Shown here: piece by piece, positions 1 through 5,653 of the stretch
Numbering within the stretch: the stretch's first letter is position 1
Layout of the letters: every line of letters begins with the position of its first letter
Assembly (NCBI GenBank): GCA_011605835.1
Contig: JAAOZJ010000099.1
Location: 1 to 6,290 of the forward strand
Reading direction: 5' to 3'
Origin: Thermoproteota archaeon
GTDB taxonomy: Archaea; Thermoproteota; Methanomethylicia; Nezhaarchaeales; WYZ-LMO8
DNA length: 6,290 nt
Notes under the pieces: model-generated
Seen by the model: the letters and a program-made list of their open reading frames with translations, nothing else
Databases searched by the model: none
What the model was told of the DNA's origin: nothing
Translations under genes and position numbers: made by a program

Positions 1-659
1 CATCCCGGCGGCGCGCCTATCCCCTTTTGACTACAGCTACCGCAGATAGTTATCCCCCACTCATCGCACCTCACGTCCATGGCCCCAAGCGATGCCACCG
101 CATCGACAAGCAACTTCACCCCGTACTTGGAGGCTACCTCGCCTACCTCGTCCACGTAAGACGTGACGCCGGTTGAGGTCTCGACGTGGGCGACAGTTAT
201 GGCCTTGAAGGAGCCCCTCTTGATCAGCTTCTCGACGTCCCTCCCGGTGAAGCCCCTCCCGTCGAGCCTCTCGACAAGCTTAGGCCTACCCCCTGCCCTG
301 AGGACCATATCCTTGAACCTCGAGCTGAAGAACCCGGTCGACAAGCACAGCACTCTGTCCCCAGGCCTTACGACGTTTAACACCATGATCTCTTGGGCTA
401 AGGTCCCGGAGCCCGCCAGCAGGAAGGCCTCTCCATCGGTCTTGAAGAGGGCCTTGAGCTTCTTCAGGGCGATCTTGTACTTCTCCATGAAGCCCTTGTA
501 CGAGTGGGGCTCGACGGGTCTGCTGAGGGCCCTCAGGATCCTAGGGTGCACGTACGTCGGCCCTGGCGTGAAGAACAGGACCTTTTCGCTGAGGACCTCT
601 TTCCACTGCTTAGAGCTCTCTGATAGCATTTCGAGGTCTATTCGGCGTCCGGCTCCCAC
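1..659 (-). CDS. Class V PLP-dependent aminotransferase (serine-pyruvate / alanine-glyoxylate type), N-terminal part, cut by window edge
   Basis: This is a cytosolic PLP enzyme of the serine-pyruvate/alanine-glyoxylate aminotransferase family. These enzymes usually move an amino group from alanine or serine to glyoxylate or pyruvate; the exact substrate cannot be read here. I translated the minus strand to 219 residues before the window ends. Visible features are the N-terminal FFTPGPT motif (29-35), the cofactor phosphate loop AGSGT (82-86), HVETSTGV (158-165), the pyridine-nitrogen aspartate D186 in LLVDAVASLG, and the Schiff-base lysine K212 in SCSQKGIGAPPG. Full-length members have about 360-390 residues, so roughly the last 40 % lies outside. 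I chose GTG 659 because GGAGGT (minus strand, 676-671) lies 11 bases upstream. ATG 629, ten codons downstream in frame, has no ribosome binding site but is nearer the usual family start, since FTPGPT normally sits close to the N-terminus. The family call is firm; the start is uncertain. Confidence 0.9.
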   Translation of the reverse strand, partial: MGAGRRIDLEMLSESSKQWKEVLSEKVLFFTPGPTYVHPRILRALSRPVEPHSYKGFMEKYKIALKKLKALFKTDGEAFLLAGSGTLAQEIMVLNVVRPGDRVLCLSTGFFSSRFKDMVLRAGGRPKLVERLDGRGFTGRDVEKLIKRGSFKAITVAHVETSTGVTSYVDEVGEVASKYGVKLLVDAVASLGAMDVRCDEWGITICGSCSQKGIGAPPG

Positions 660-682
660 ATCGGCGGCTGACCTCCGCCGAC
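660..682 (-). promoter_or_regulatory. GC-rich hairpin enclosing the aminotransferase ribosome binding site
   Basis: On the minus strand, TCGGCGG (681-675) pairs with CCGCCGA (667-661): seven Watson-Crick pairs, six of them G-C, with possible G-U pairs below. The loop is AGGTCAG (674-668). The ribosome binding site GGAGGT (676-671) lies half in the stem and half in the loop, and GTG 659 follows almost directly. The pairing is seen directly; a role in controlling translation is inference. ATG 660 in another frame opens a 7-codon reading frame (MWEPDAE) that stops at 637, just before in-frame ATG 629 of the main gene. Confidence 0.5.
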
Positions 683-702
683 AGGGATTGGCTAAGGGTG
701 AG

Positions 703-712
703 AATTTAAATT
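703..712. promoter_or_regulatory. Palindromic TATA-like box between divergent genes
   Basis: AATTTAAATT is a perfect 10-base palindrome and the only AT-rich patch between the divergent aminotransferase and B3/B4 genes. Its centre is about 33 bases from ATG 741, which predicts a leader of only a few bases for the plus-strand gene. It is about 48 bases from GTG 659, which predicts a leader of about 20 bases that contains the GGAGGT site. Because the box reads the same on both strands, it could place TBP for transcription in either direction. The minus-strand side (GGCAAAATTTAAA) has the more BRE-like purine/A run. Confidence 0.5.
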
Positions 713-740
713 TTGCCACCGATGAAAGTCCTGAAGGGAC

Positions 741-1400
741 ATGATAGAGATAGAGGAGAGCGTGAAGTCGCTGGGGATATTCTTGAGGTGGGCCTCCCTC
801 GAGGGAGTCGAGGTCTACGACTCCCGCTTGAGCGAGTACGTCGTGAACACCGTAAAGAGGGCAGTGGAGGAGGTGAGGTCCAGCCTGACCTTGGAGGGCC
901 TCAAGGACCACCCGGTGATAAGGGCGTACAGGGACTTCTACTGGCGTTTGGGGATAGACCCTACCAAGACCAGGCCCTCCTCCGAAGCCCTCATAAGGAG
1001 GGCCCTGAGAAGCGGGTCGATACCGCTGATAAACAACGTGGTGGACCTAGGCAACGTCGCGTCACTGAAGACCATGGTGCCCATAGGGATATACGACTTG
1101 GACAAGGCCGCGCCACCCCTGACCCTCAGGAGGGCCCACGCTGGAGAGACCTTCTACCCGATAGGCGGCGCTCCGGAGACCCTCAGCGACAGGGACGTGG
1201 TGTTGGTGGACTCAAGGGGCGTGGTTATGCACGTCTTCCCTCACAGGGACTCCGTGCACACGATGGTCACCAGAGAGACCAAGAGGATATTGATAGTGGC
1301 CTGCGGCGTCAGGGGCGTCGGCGAGGAGAGAGTTAGAGAAGCCGTCGAGCTTGCCTCGAAGCTCATAGCCGAGTCCTGCGAGGTCAGACCACGCTCTTGA
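741..1400 (+). CDS. Stand-alone B3/B4-domain protein (COG3382-like; relative of the PheRS beta-subunit editing domain)
   Basis: This 219-residue soluble protein consists mainly of a B3/B4 domain, the fold that in the phenylalanyl-tRNA synthetase beta chain holds the editing site for Tyr-tRNA(Phe). Stand-alone copies are common in bacteria and archaea; RNA binding or clearance of mischarged tRNA is suspected but not shown by this sequence. Diagnostic stretches are YRDFYWRLGIDPTKTRPSSE (63-82), the following IRRAL helix, INNVVDLGNVASL (97-109), the PIGIYDLDK loop (114-122), and the C-terminal strand region VVLVDSRGVVMHVFPHRDS (153-171) with TRETKRILI (177-185). No synthetase catalytic core is present, so this is not a broken PheRS gene. 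ATG 741 has only a weak purine run (GAAGGG) before it, but the TATA-like box at 703-712 places transcription start within a few bases, so an almost leaderless mRNA is likely. It is divergent from the aminotransferase, and no functional link to it is evident. Confidence 0.88.
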   Translation: MIEIEESVKSLGIFLRWASLEGVEVYDSRLSEYVVNTVKRAVEEVRSSLTLEGLKDHPVIRAYRDFYWRLGIDPTKTRPSSEALIRRALRSGSIPLINNVVDLGNVASLKTMVPIGIYDLDKAAPPLTLRRAHAGETFYPIGGAPETLSDRDVVLVDSRGVVMHVFPHRDSVHTMVTRETKRILIVACGVRGVGEERVREAVELASKLIAESCEVRPRS

Positions 1401-1468
1401 TAAGAGGCTTCATGAATCAAGTCAACGGCCCCATAGCCTCGGCAATTGTTTGCGGTCTTAGATGGCAA

Positions 1469-1477
1469 GAGTTATAC
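1469..1477 (+). promoter_or_regulatory. Possible TATA box for the radical SAM gene
   Basis: GAGTTATAC lies about 75 bases before GTG 1548 in the 147-base gap after the B3/B4 gene, which would give a leader of about 45-50 bases. A weaker TTAT at 1506-1509 is an alternative with a shorter leader. The gap contains no coding potential that I can support. Confidence 0.3.
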
Positions 1478-1536
1478 GCCCCTTCGCCATTACAATCTCA
1501 CTCAGTTATCGGCCGCCCGTCCCTTCACTTAACGTT

Positions 1537-1544
1537 GGTGAGGT
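1537..1544 (+). promoter_or_regulatory. Ribosome binding site deciding the GTG start of the radical SAM gene
   Basis: GGTGAGGT ends three bases before GTG 1548 and complements the archaeal 16S tail in two overlapping registers (GGTGA and GAGGT). No better start is available downstream before the Fe-S cysteines at residue 15. Confidence 0.6.
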
Positions 1545-1547
1545 TTT

Positions 1548-2528
1548 GTGAGCTTTTGTGCGTTGGTCGTGTGGATCTTGACTGGCAGGTGCAACCTTAG
1601 TTGCAGGCACTGCTATGCATCTCGCTTTAGTGGCCTGCCCGAGCTATCGACCGAAGAGGCCTTGAAGGTCGTCGATGGAATCGCAGAGATAGGGGCAAGG
1701 CACCTCTCGATAACTGGTGGAGAGCCTACCTTGAGAGAGGACCTTCCTAAGTTGATAGTTGAAGCCCAGGAAAGAGGACTGCACGTAAGTGTCTTCACCA
1801 ATACCCTCAAGCTGGCCGACGAGCTTATGAATTTCTTGGCCAAGAGGGAGGTCGAGGTACACATCAGTATAGACGGCGCCTCTAAGGAGACCTTCGCCAA
1901 GATAAGGGGGCCCTACTTCGACCTCGTTTTAGAGAGGACGAGGAGGCTTAGGGTTCTCGGGATAGAGGTTGAGCCTGTCATGACCATAAATTCTGTGAAC
2001 TATAGCGAAGTCGGGAGGTACGTGGAGCTATGCGCTGAGCTGGACGTCTCGAGCGCTGCGCTGATCCCGATAATACCTGTCGGCCGAGCGGACAGAGAAA
2101 TCATGCCCACGCCGAGCATGACCAAGGAGGCCTTCTTGCTAGTGGCTCAGAAGGCAGAGGAGGTCGGCCTCAACGTTGAGCTGTGGTGCTCTCCTTTTGC
2201 CCCGCCACTCATTAAGTCGAGGAGGGTCCACGCCTCGAGTTGCATAGTGGACGTGTGCATGGACATAGCCCCCGACGGTAGTGTATTGCTTTGTGACACC
2301 ATCGATATAAAGGTCACGGACGTCAAGAAAGGAGTCCGAGAAGCTTGGATGGAGTACTCGAGGAGCGAGCTCGTCAGGTCGTTGACGAGGCCAGAGAACC
2401 TTAAAGGTCCCTGCAGGGCCTGCGAACACGCAGAGAGTTGCCTAGGCGGTTGCCACGCGAGGGCCTTGGCGATCCACGGCGACTTGATGATGCCTGACCC
2501 GCTATGTCCCTTTGTCTCTAACGACTGA
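1548..2528 (+). CDS. Radical SAM protein with canonical seven-cysteine SPASM domain
   Basis: This 326-residue Fe-S enzyme is predicted to cleave S-adenosylmethionine to a 5'-deoxyadenosyl radical. The CX3CX2C cluster motif is C15-C19-C22 in GRCNLSCRHCY, very near the N-terminus, followed by SITGGEPTLRED (54-65), whose GGEP (57-60) binds SAM. The C-terminal region matches the SPASM pattern for two extra 4Fe-4S clusters: C232-X11-G244-X4-C249, then C289-X2-C292-X5-C298-X3-C302, and C320 in DPLC. An additional C237 lies inside the first block. This architecture is shared by peptide-modifying maturases (PqqE, anSME, mycofactocin MftC) and by haem-pathway enzymes (NirJ, AhbC/AhbD). The sequence alone does not choose between them, and no short precursor peptide is evident next to it. 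Start is GTG 1548 with GGTGAGGT just upstream. The last 27 bases overlap the 3' end of the antiporter gene on the opposite strand. Family certain, substrate unknown. Confidence 0.93.
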   Translation: MSFCALVVWILTGRCNLSCRHCYASRFSGLPELSTEEALKVVDGIAEIGARHLSITGGEPTLREDLPKLIVEAQERGLHVSVFTNTLKLADELMNFLAKREVEVHISIDGASKETFAKIRGPYFDLVLERTRRLRVLGIEVEPVMTINSVNYSEVGRYVELCAELDVSSAALIPIIPVGRADREIMPTPSMTKEAFLLVAQKAEEVGLNVELWCSPFAPPLIKSRRVHASSCIVDVCMDIAPDGSVLLCDTIDIKVTDVKKGVREAWMEYSRSELVRSLTRPENLKGPCRACEHAESCLGGCHARALAIHGDLMMPDPLCPFVSND

Positions 2529-4220
2529 CGCTAGCCTCCTCAACCTGCCGACTATGCTCCACAAGGCTAGGGCCAATAGCCCGACTATTATAGAGGACGC
2601 CACCAAGTGACCGACGTCGAGGCCTACGACCCTCTTGATTATAGCTTCCACGTACTTGCTCGCCACCAACGTGGCCAGTAGGACCGTCAGCACAGTCAAG
2701 CTCATGAATATTAGACTGTTCAACAACCTCCTCACTCTGGGGTCGGCGACGCCGCTCTTGCACAGGAACTCTTGGCACAGGAAGTCGGCGTGCGAGCGGA
2801 GCCTTCGGATGATCATGAATATCAGGAGAGCGGCTGTTGCTACGACTACGGCCGTGAACGCCAAGTTGTAGGGATAGCTCACGAAGCTGTCGATGACGTA
2901 GAGCGCGGAGGAGGCGACGAACGCTACTATTATCATCGACGCGCACTCTCTAACGACCCTTGTAAAGGCCTCTCGGACAGCGCGGCTCACCTTGCCTTCG
3001 AGCACCTTGTTGATGTAGTACGAGACTTGGTCACCGAAGAGCTTTACGGGGACTGGTATGATCGACGAGAACCTTTCGGCACGTCGCTCGAAGTCCTTTG
3101 TAAGCATCGAGGCCGCTATTGTAGCAACGATGGTCGAGAGCGTTGCGATCACTATCACGGGTTGGCTCGTCGCCTTGAGCCTAACAGCCTCGTAAGCCAC
3201 TATTATGCTGAACTCTCCCACGGTCATCGCGAAAAAGCCCATGCTCAGGGAATCCCGAAGGCCGTAACCGCTTAAGATCCAGGTCAACGAAGAGAAGAAG
3301 ACGAGCCTAGCAAGTACTATGAGGGCTCCGATCACAATCGCTGTTTCGATGTTTAAAAGCGACATAGACATCATGTTCGCGTTGAAGCCCATCACTATGA
3401 AGAACACGATCAAAAACATCTCCCTAATCGGCCTCATCAGTTCACCTATCTCAGCAGACCTAGGGTGAGTCGATAAAGCCAAACCCGCTGCGAAGGCCCC
3501 TAAAGTGGGCGATAGCCCTGCGGTTCTGGACACCAGCGCATAAGCAAAGCTTAAGCTAATCGATATCGCCAAACCTAATTCGTCTGGCCTTACTATTTTT
3601 GCGAAGATCGAACGGAGCAGAGCTATGCCAACGATAACCAAGGTTGCGGCTATGGTTACCGAGAGCAACACGAGCTTCAGGGCATCGAAGAGGCTTGCGT
3701 AGCCACGGCTTAGCTGGGGGAGAAGCGCCAAAAATATTATGACAGCAACGTCCTCGATAGCAGCTACCGAAAGCACAAATCTCCTTTTGTCGAAGTCGAG
3801 CCCTCTTTCATGCACTAACTTGTAAGTTATCGACGTGCTACAGGAAGAACTCATCAGCGCCAGCACCACTATGTCGATCCAATCGAGCTTTAAGATCAAG
3901 CCCATCGTCGTCATGAGCGTGAACGAGGCCAATAGTTCTCCTAGAACTATCGCTAAGGGGGCTGTTCTTAGGTGCTTGACGTTTTCGAGACCGACTTCTC
4001 TTCCGACTTCAAATGCCAATAGGGCTATGGCGATGTCCGAGAACAGGTCTAGGAGGCCCCCGTAGCCCTCTCTCACGCCAGGGGCCAGGAAGCTGAATAG
4101 GACGCCAGCCATTACGTAGCCGGCGACGTAAGAGAGGCCGAGTCTCTTGGTGATCCACGCTAGGACGGCTGCCGAACCAAAGAGCAACGCCAGTAGCAGA
4201 TAGGGGTCTACGAAGCTCAT
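2502..4220 (-). CDS. CPA2-family cation/proton antiporter (Kef/NapA-like) with a C-terminal membrane extension
   Basis: This 572-residue integral membrane protein is predicted to exchange Na+ or K+ for protons across the cytoplasmic membrane. Residues 1-372 form a sodium/hydrogen-exchanger domain with about 12-13 hydrophobic segments. Family marks are FEVGREVGLENV (70-81), the ion-site pair E156-D157 in SVAAIEDVAVIIF, SPTLGAFAAGLALS (237-250), R305 in the helix near the TM10 position, and GEFSIIVAY (335-343). The pair is DD in electrogenic antiporters such as NapA, ND in CPA1 and QD in KefC, so ED leaves ion choice and stoichiometry open. After a charged, partly helical linker (about 375-425) come about four more hydrophobic segments (about 426-446, 452-472, 501-522, 536-556). 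No Rossmann-type TrkA-N/RCK domain, the usual Kef tail, is present. ATG 4220 is preceded eight bases away by TGAGG. It follows the 4290-5081 gene after 69 bases on the same strand, but probably has its own promoter. Cation specificity is not readable. Confidence 0.92.
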   Translation of the reverse strand: MSFVDPYLLLALLFGSAAVLAWITKRLGLSYVAGYVMAGVLFSFLAPGVREGYGGLLDLFSDIAIALLAFEVGREVGLENVKHLRTAPLAIVLGELLASFTLMTTMGLILKLDWIDIVVLALMSSSCSTSITYKLVHERGLDFDKRRFVLSVAAIEDVAVIIFLALLPQLSRGYASLFDALKLVLLSVTIAATLVIVGIALLRSIFAKIVRPDELGLAISISLSFAYALVSRTAGLSPTLGAFAAGLALSTHPRSAEIGELMRPIREMFLIVFFIVMGFNANMMSMSLLNIETAIVIGALIVLARLVFFSSLTWILSGYGLRDSLSMGFFAMTVGEFSIIVAYEAVRLKATSQPVIVIATLSTIVATIAASMLTKDFERRAERFSSIIPVPVKLFGDQVSYYINKVLEGKVSRAVREAFTRVVRECASMIIVAFVASSALYVIDSFVSYPYNLAFTAVVVATAALLIFMIIRRLRSHADFLCQEFLCKSGVADPRVRRLLNSLIFMSLTVLTVLLATLVASKYVEAIIKRVVGLDVGHLVASSIIVGLLALALWSIVGRLRRLASVVRDKGT

Positions 4221-4228
4221 TATCTCGG

Positions 4229-4274
4229 CCTCATCCGTCGCTATGCTCTAGAGTAGTGTGCTTTGTCGTATTAA
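4229..4274 (-). promoter_or_regulatory. Probable promoter and ribosome binding site of the antiporter gene
   Basis: On the minus strand TTAATACG (4274-4267) is TATA-like and lies about 50 bases before ATG 4220, implying a leader of about 25 bases. TGAGG (4233-4229) follows with 8-base spacing to the ATG. The TATA box begins only about 16 bases after the stop codon of the upstream gene, so read-through from that gene is equally possible. Confidence 0.35.
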
Positions 4275-4289
4275 GCGATCGAGCTGGCA

Positions 4290-5081
4290 TCAAATCATAA
4301 GCTTCCTCTTCGCCGCCTCTCTCAGTCCAAGGACGTAGGATCCAACCTTCCTGCACAATTGATTGAAGACCTCGTCAGCCAGCTTGTCGAGCTCCACGTA
4401 GGCCACGCCGTCCCTCAAGGCCTCGTCGACCAGCGCCCTCAACCTCTCGCCCTCCTCCTTTATCGCCCTCTCAACGACGTCGCCCAGTTCCTCCACGACC
4501 CCCTCCAAGTTCTCGACCACGTCGCCGACCTGCACCTCGACTATGTTGGCCAGTACGTCGATCATGGAGTGAGGGGGCCTCTCCTCTTTGAGCTTGATCA
4601 GGGGTACGTCGCGGAACTCCACTCTCCTGCACCTTAGGCCGAAGAGCTCGATGCCCACGACGACGTTCCCGGAGAGGACCAGCTCGGGCACTGGTATCCT
4701 CTCGAACCCCACCCTCTTGCCCGCACTGTCCTTGGTCAGGCCGACGCATGAGCACCAAGAGCTTCTTAGGTCCAGCCGCTCGACGAGCTTGTCGCACAGC
4801 CTGACGAGCCTCCAGCACTTGTTAGTGGCTTCGAGCCTCGACGGGTCCCCCACGAACACCCCCCTGACCCTGCTCAGCAGCATTAGAGCCTCTTCGGCGC
4901 TCAGCTCGTCGGGCCTCTCCAAGAACTTCAGGGCCAAGTCGTAAGATGGAGGGTTGGGGACGACGCCTCCCCCGCCGACGACGAACACGCCCACAGTGCT
5001 ATCGGTGACCTCCCTAACCCCTCCCATGATGTCGTACTTGGACCTCGAGTTCAAGACCGTGAGGATCAAGCCCCTCACCAA
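4290..5081 (-). CDS. Unidentified soluble protein, 263 residues
   Basis: I do not recognise this protein. It is real by its long open frame with G/C-rich third codon positions and archaeal codon use. It has no signal peptide or membrane segment. The N-terminal half (1-165) looks like a mixed alpha/beta fold: a strand and glycine run GVFVVGGGGVVPNPPSYD (31-48), a probable helix (60-72) after PDELSAEEA, and a second strand VRGVFVGDPSR (72-82). It carries most of the cysteines: C89, C96, C110 and C112 (WCSC, 109-112), and C151 (LRCRR). The C-terminal third (about 173-262) is mostly amphipathic helix rich in V, E and L, suggesting a coiled coil or helical bundle, with C243. The start is TTG 5081 or GTG 5078. 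Neither has an upstream ribosome binding site, but a TATA-like box about 26 bases upstream argues for a leaderless mRNA. It is divergent from the HEPN-MNT cassette and co-oriented with the antiporter. A metal-binding role for the cysteines is only speculation. Confidence 0.75.
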   Translation of the reverse strand: MVRGLILTVLNSRSKYDIMGGVREVTDSTVGVFVVGGGGVVPNPPSYDLALKFLERPDELSAEEALMLLSRVRGVFVGDPSRLEATNKCWRLVRLCDKLVERLDLRSSWCSCVGLTKDSAGKRVGFERIPVPELVLSGNVVVGIELFGLRCRRVEFRDVPLIKLKEERPPHSMIDVLANIVEVQVGDVVENLEGVVEELGDVVERAIKEEGERLRALVDEALRDGVAYVELDKLADEVFNQLCRKVGSYVLGLREAAKRKLMI

Positions 5082-5101
5082 AGCGCCTTAGGAGGCCGTC
5101 G

Positions 5102-5110
5102 CAAATAAAA
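5102..5110 (-). promoter_or_regulatory. TATA-like box for the unidentified 4290-5081 gene
   Basis: The minus strand reads TTTTATTTG here, centred about 25-28 bases before TTG 5081/GTG 5078. That is the archaeal TATA-to-start distance, so transcription would begin at or next to the start codon and give a leaderless message. This fits the lack of a ribosome binding site. TTTATC at 5118-5113 is a weaker alternative. Confidence 0.45.
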
Positions 5111-5133
5111 CGATAAACTCAACTCCTGGCGAA

Positions 5134-5173
5134 GGTATAAGAAGTTGTCGCGTCGTCAAAGAAGCGTTATTTG
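5134..5173 (+). promoter_or_regulatory. Candidate TATA boxes for the HEPN-MNT operon
   Basis: Two TATA-like sites lie in the divergent gap. GGTATAAG at 5134-5141 would give a leader of about 75 bases. GTTATTTG at 5166-5173, preceded by the purine run AAAGAAG, would give a leader of about 45 bases. I cannot decide between them. The inverted pair AGTTGT (5143-5148) and ACAACT (5182-5187) brackets the second box and might be an operator, though six-base arms can occur by chance. Confidence 0.35.
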
Positions 5174-5224
5174 TAAGTTCCTACAACTAAAACGCGGAAA
5201 GCTGGCGTCTTTTAGCAGAGCGGT

Positions 5225-5230
5225 GGAGGT
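5225..5230 (+). promoter_or_regulatory. Ribosome binding site deciding the TTG start of the HEPN gene
   Basis: GGAGGT lies nine bases before TTG 5240. The next in-frame ATG (5249) would be 18 bases away, too far for this site, so the TTG is preferred. Confidence 0.65.
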
Positions 5231-5239
5231 CACTTTCCA

Positions 5240-5653
5240 TTGACCCGCATGGATGAATACGAGACCCTCTTGGAAAGATCTAGAAGGTTTTGCGAGACAG
5301 CGAGCATGCAGATCGAGAGGGGTTTCTACGACTTGGCGGTCTTCAGCTTGGAGCAGGGTCTCCAGCTCTTCTTAAAGGCCTGTTTGTTGAAGCTGGGCGC
5401 CGACTACCCGAGGACCCATAGCGTTAGGAAGTTGTTGGAGCTGATAGTCAAGGTCTCGGGGGGCGAGGCGATAAGCGACCTGCTCCGCAAGTTCAGCGTT
5501 GAGCTCGGGGCCTTAGAGGACGCGTACATAACCTCTAGGTACGTGCCTAGGGGCTACAGCCCTGAGGAGGTGGAGAGGCTCAGGAAGGTGGTCGAGGAGG
5601 TGATGGCTGTTGTCGGAGGAGTTGTTGATCGAGGAGGCGAGGCGCCGAGCTGA
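5240..5653 (+). CDS. HEPN-domain protein, partner of the adjacent nucleotidyltransferase
   Basis: This small, all-helical 137-residue protein of the HEPN class (archaeal COG2250 type) is the usual partner of minimal nucleotidyltransferases. Helix 1-2 runs YETLLERSRRFCETASMQIE (7-26), followed by the characteristic FYDLAVFSLEQGLQLFLKA segment (29-47), in which bulky residues pack the dimer. Then come THSVRKLLELI (59-69), and ITSRYVPRGYSPEE (97-110), the usual RY...Y-S region before the last helix. In toxin HEPNs a catalytic RX4-6H motif is expected in this C-terminal part; here R100 is not followed by any histidine, and the only histidine is H60. Ribonuclease activity is therefore doubtful, and it may act as a structural or substrate-binding subunit of the nucleotidyltransferase. 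Start TTG 5240 is chosen by the GGAGGT site. The 3' end overlaps the next gene by 44 bases, and its coding sequence contains that gene's ribosome binding site, so translation is probably coupled. Confidence 0.87.
   Translation: MTRMDEYETLLERSRRFCETASMQIERGFYDLAVFSLEQGLQLFLKACLLKLGADYPRTHSVRKLLELIVKVSGGEAISDLLRKFSVELGALEDAYITSRYVPRGYSPEEVERLRKVVEEVMAVVGGVVDRGGEAPS
5596..5604 (+). promoter_or_regulatory. Full-length ribosome binding site inside the HEPN gene for the nucleotidyltransferase
   Basis: GGAGGTGAT is a nine-base complement to the archaeal 16S rRNA tail (AUCACCUCC). It lies five bases before TTG 5610. The in-frame TGA at 5601-5603 excludes any earlier start, so this site fixes the start and indicates strong or coupled translation. 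Confidence 0.75.

Noticed and set aside
163..744. Long plus-strand open frame of 193 codons
   Set aside because: It is the antisense shadow of the aminotransferase, whose minus-strand translation shows all cofactor motifs; the plus frame gives a low-complexity Ser/Leu/Pro-rich product and runs over the promoter region.
713..1336. 207-codon plus-strand open frame overlapping the B3/B4 gene
   Set aside because: It is an out-of-frame reading rich in Arg, Gly and Asp, typical of a shifted GC-rich gene, while the 741 frame matches a known domain throughout.
2485..2497. TTGATGA followed by CTGA, resembling C and D boxes of a C/D guide RNA
   Set aside because: The boxes are only three bases apart, leaving no guide, and they lie within the radical SAM coding sequence.
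2502..4220. Middle of the antiporter gene appears lower in GC than its neighbours, suggesting transfer or recombination
   Set aside because: Line-by-line counts swing from about 37 % to 63 % with no sharp boundary, and hydrophobic membrane codons explain part of it; not strong enough to call foreign DNA.
4359..4637. Plus-strand open frame opposite the unidentified gene
   Set aside because: No recognisable domain and no promoter or ribosome binding site. The minus frame is longer, has a promoter at the right distance and shows coding-type third-base use.
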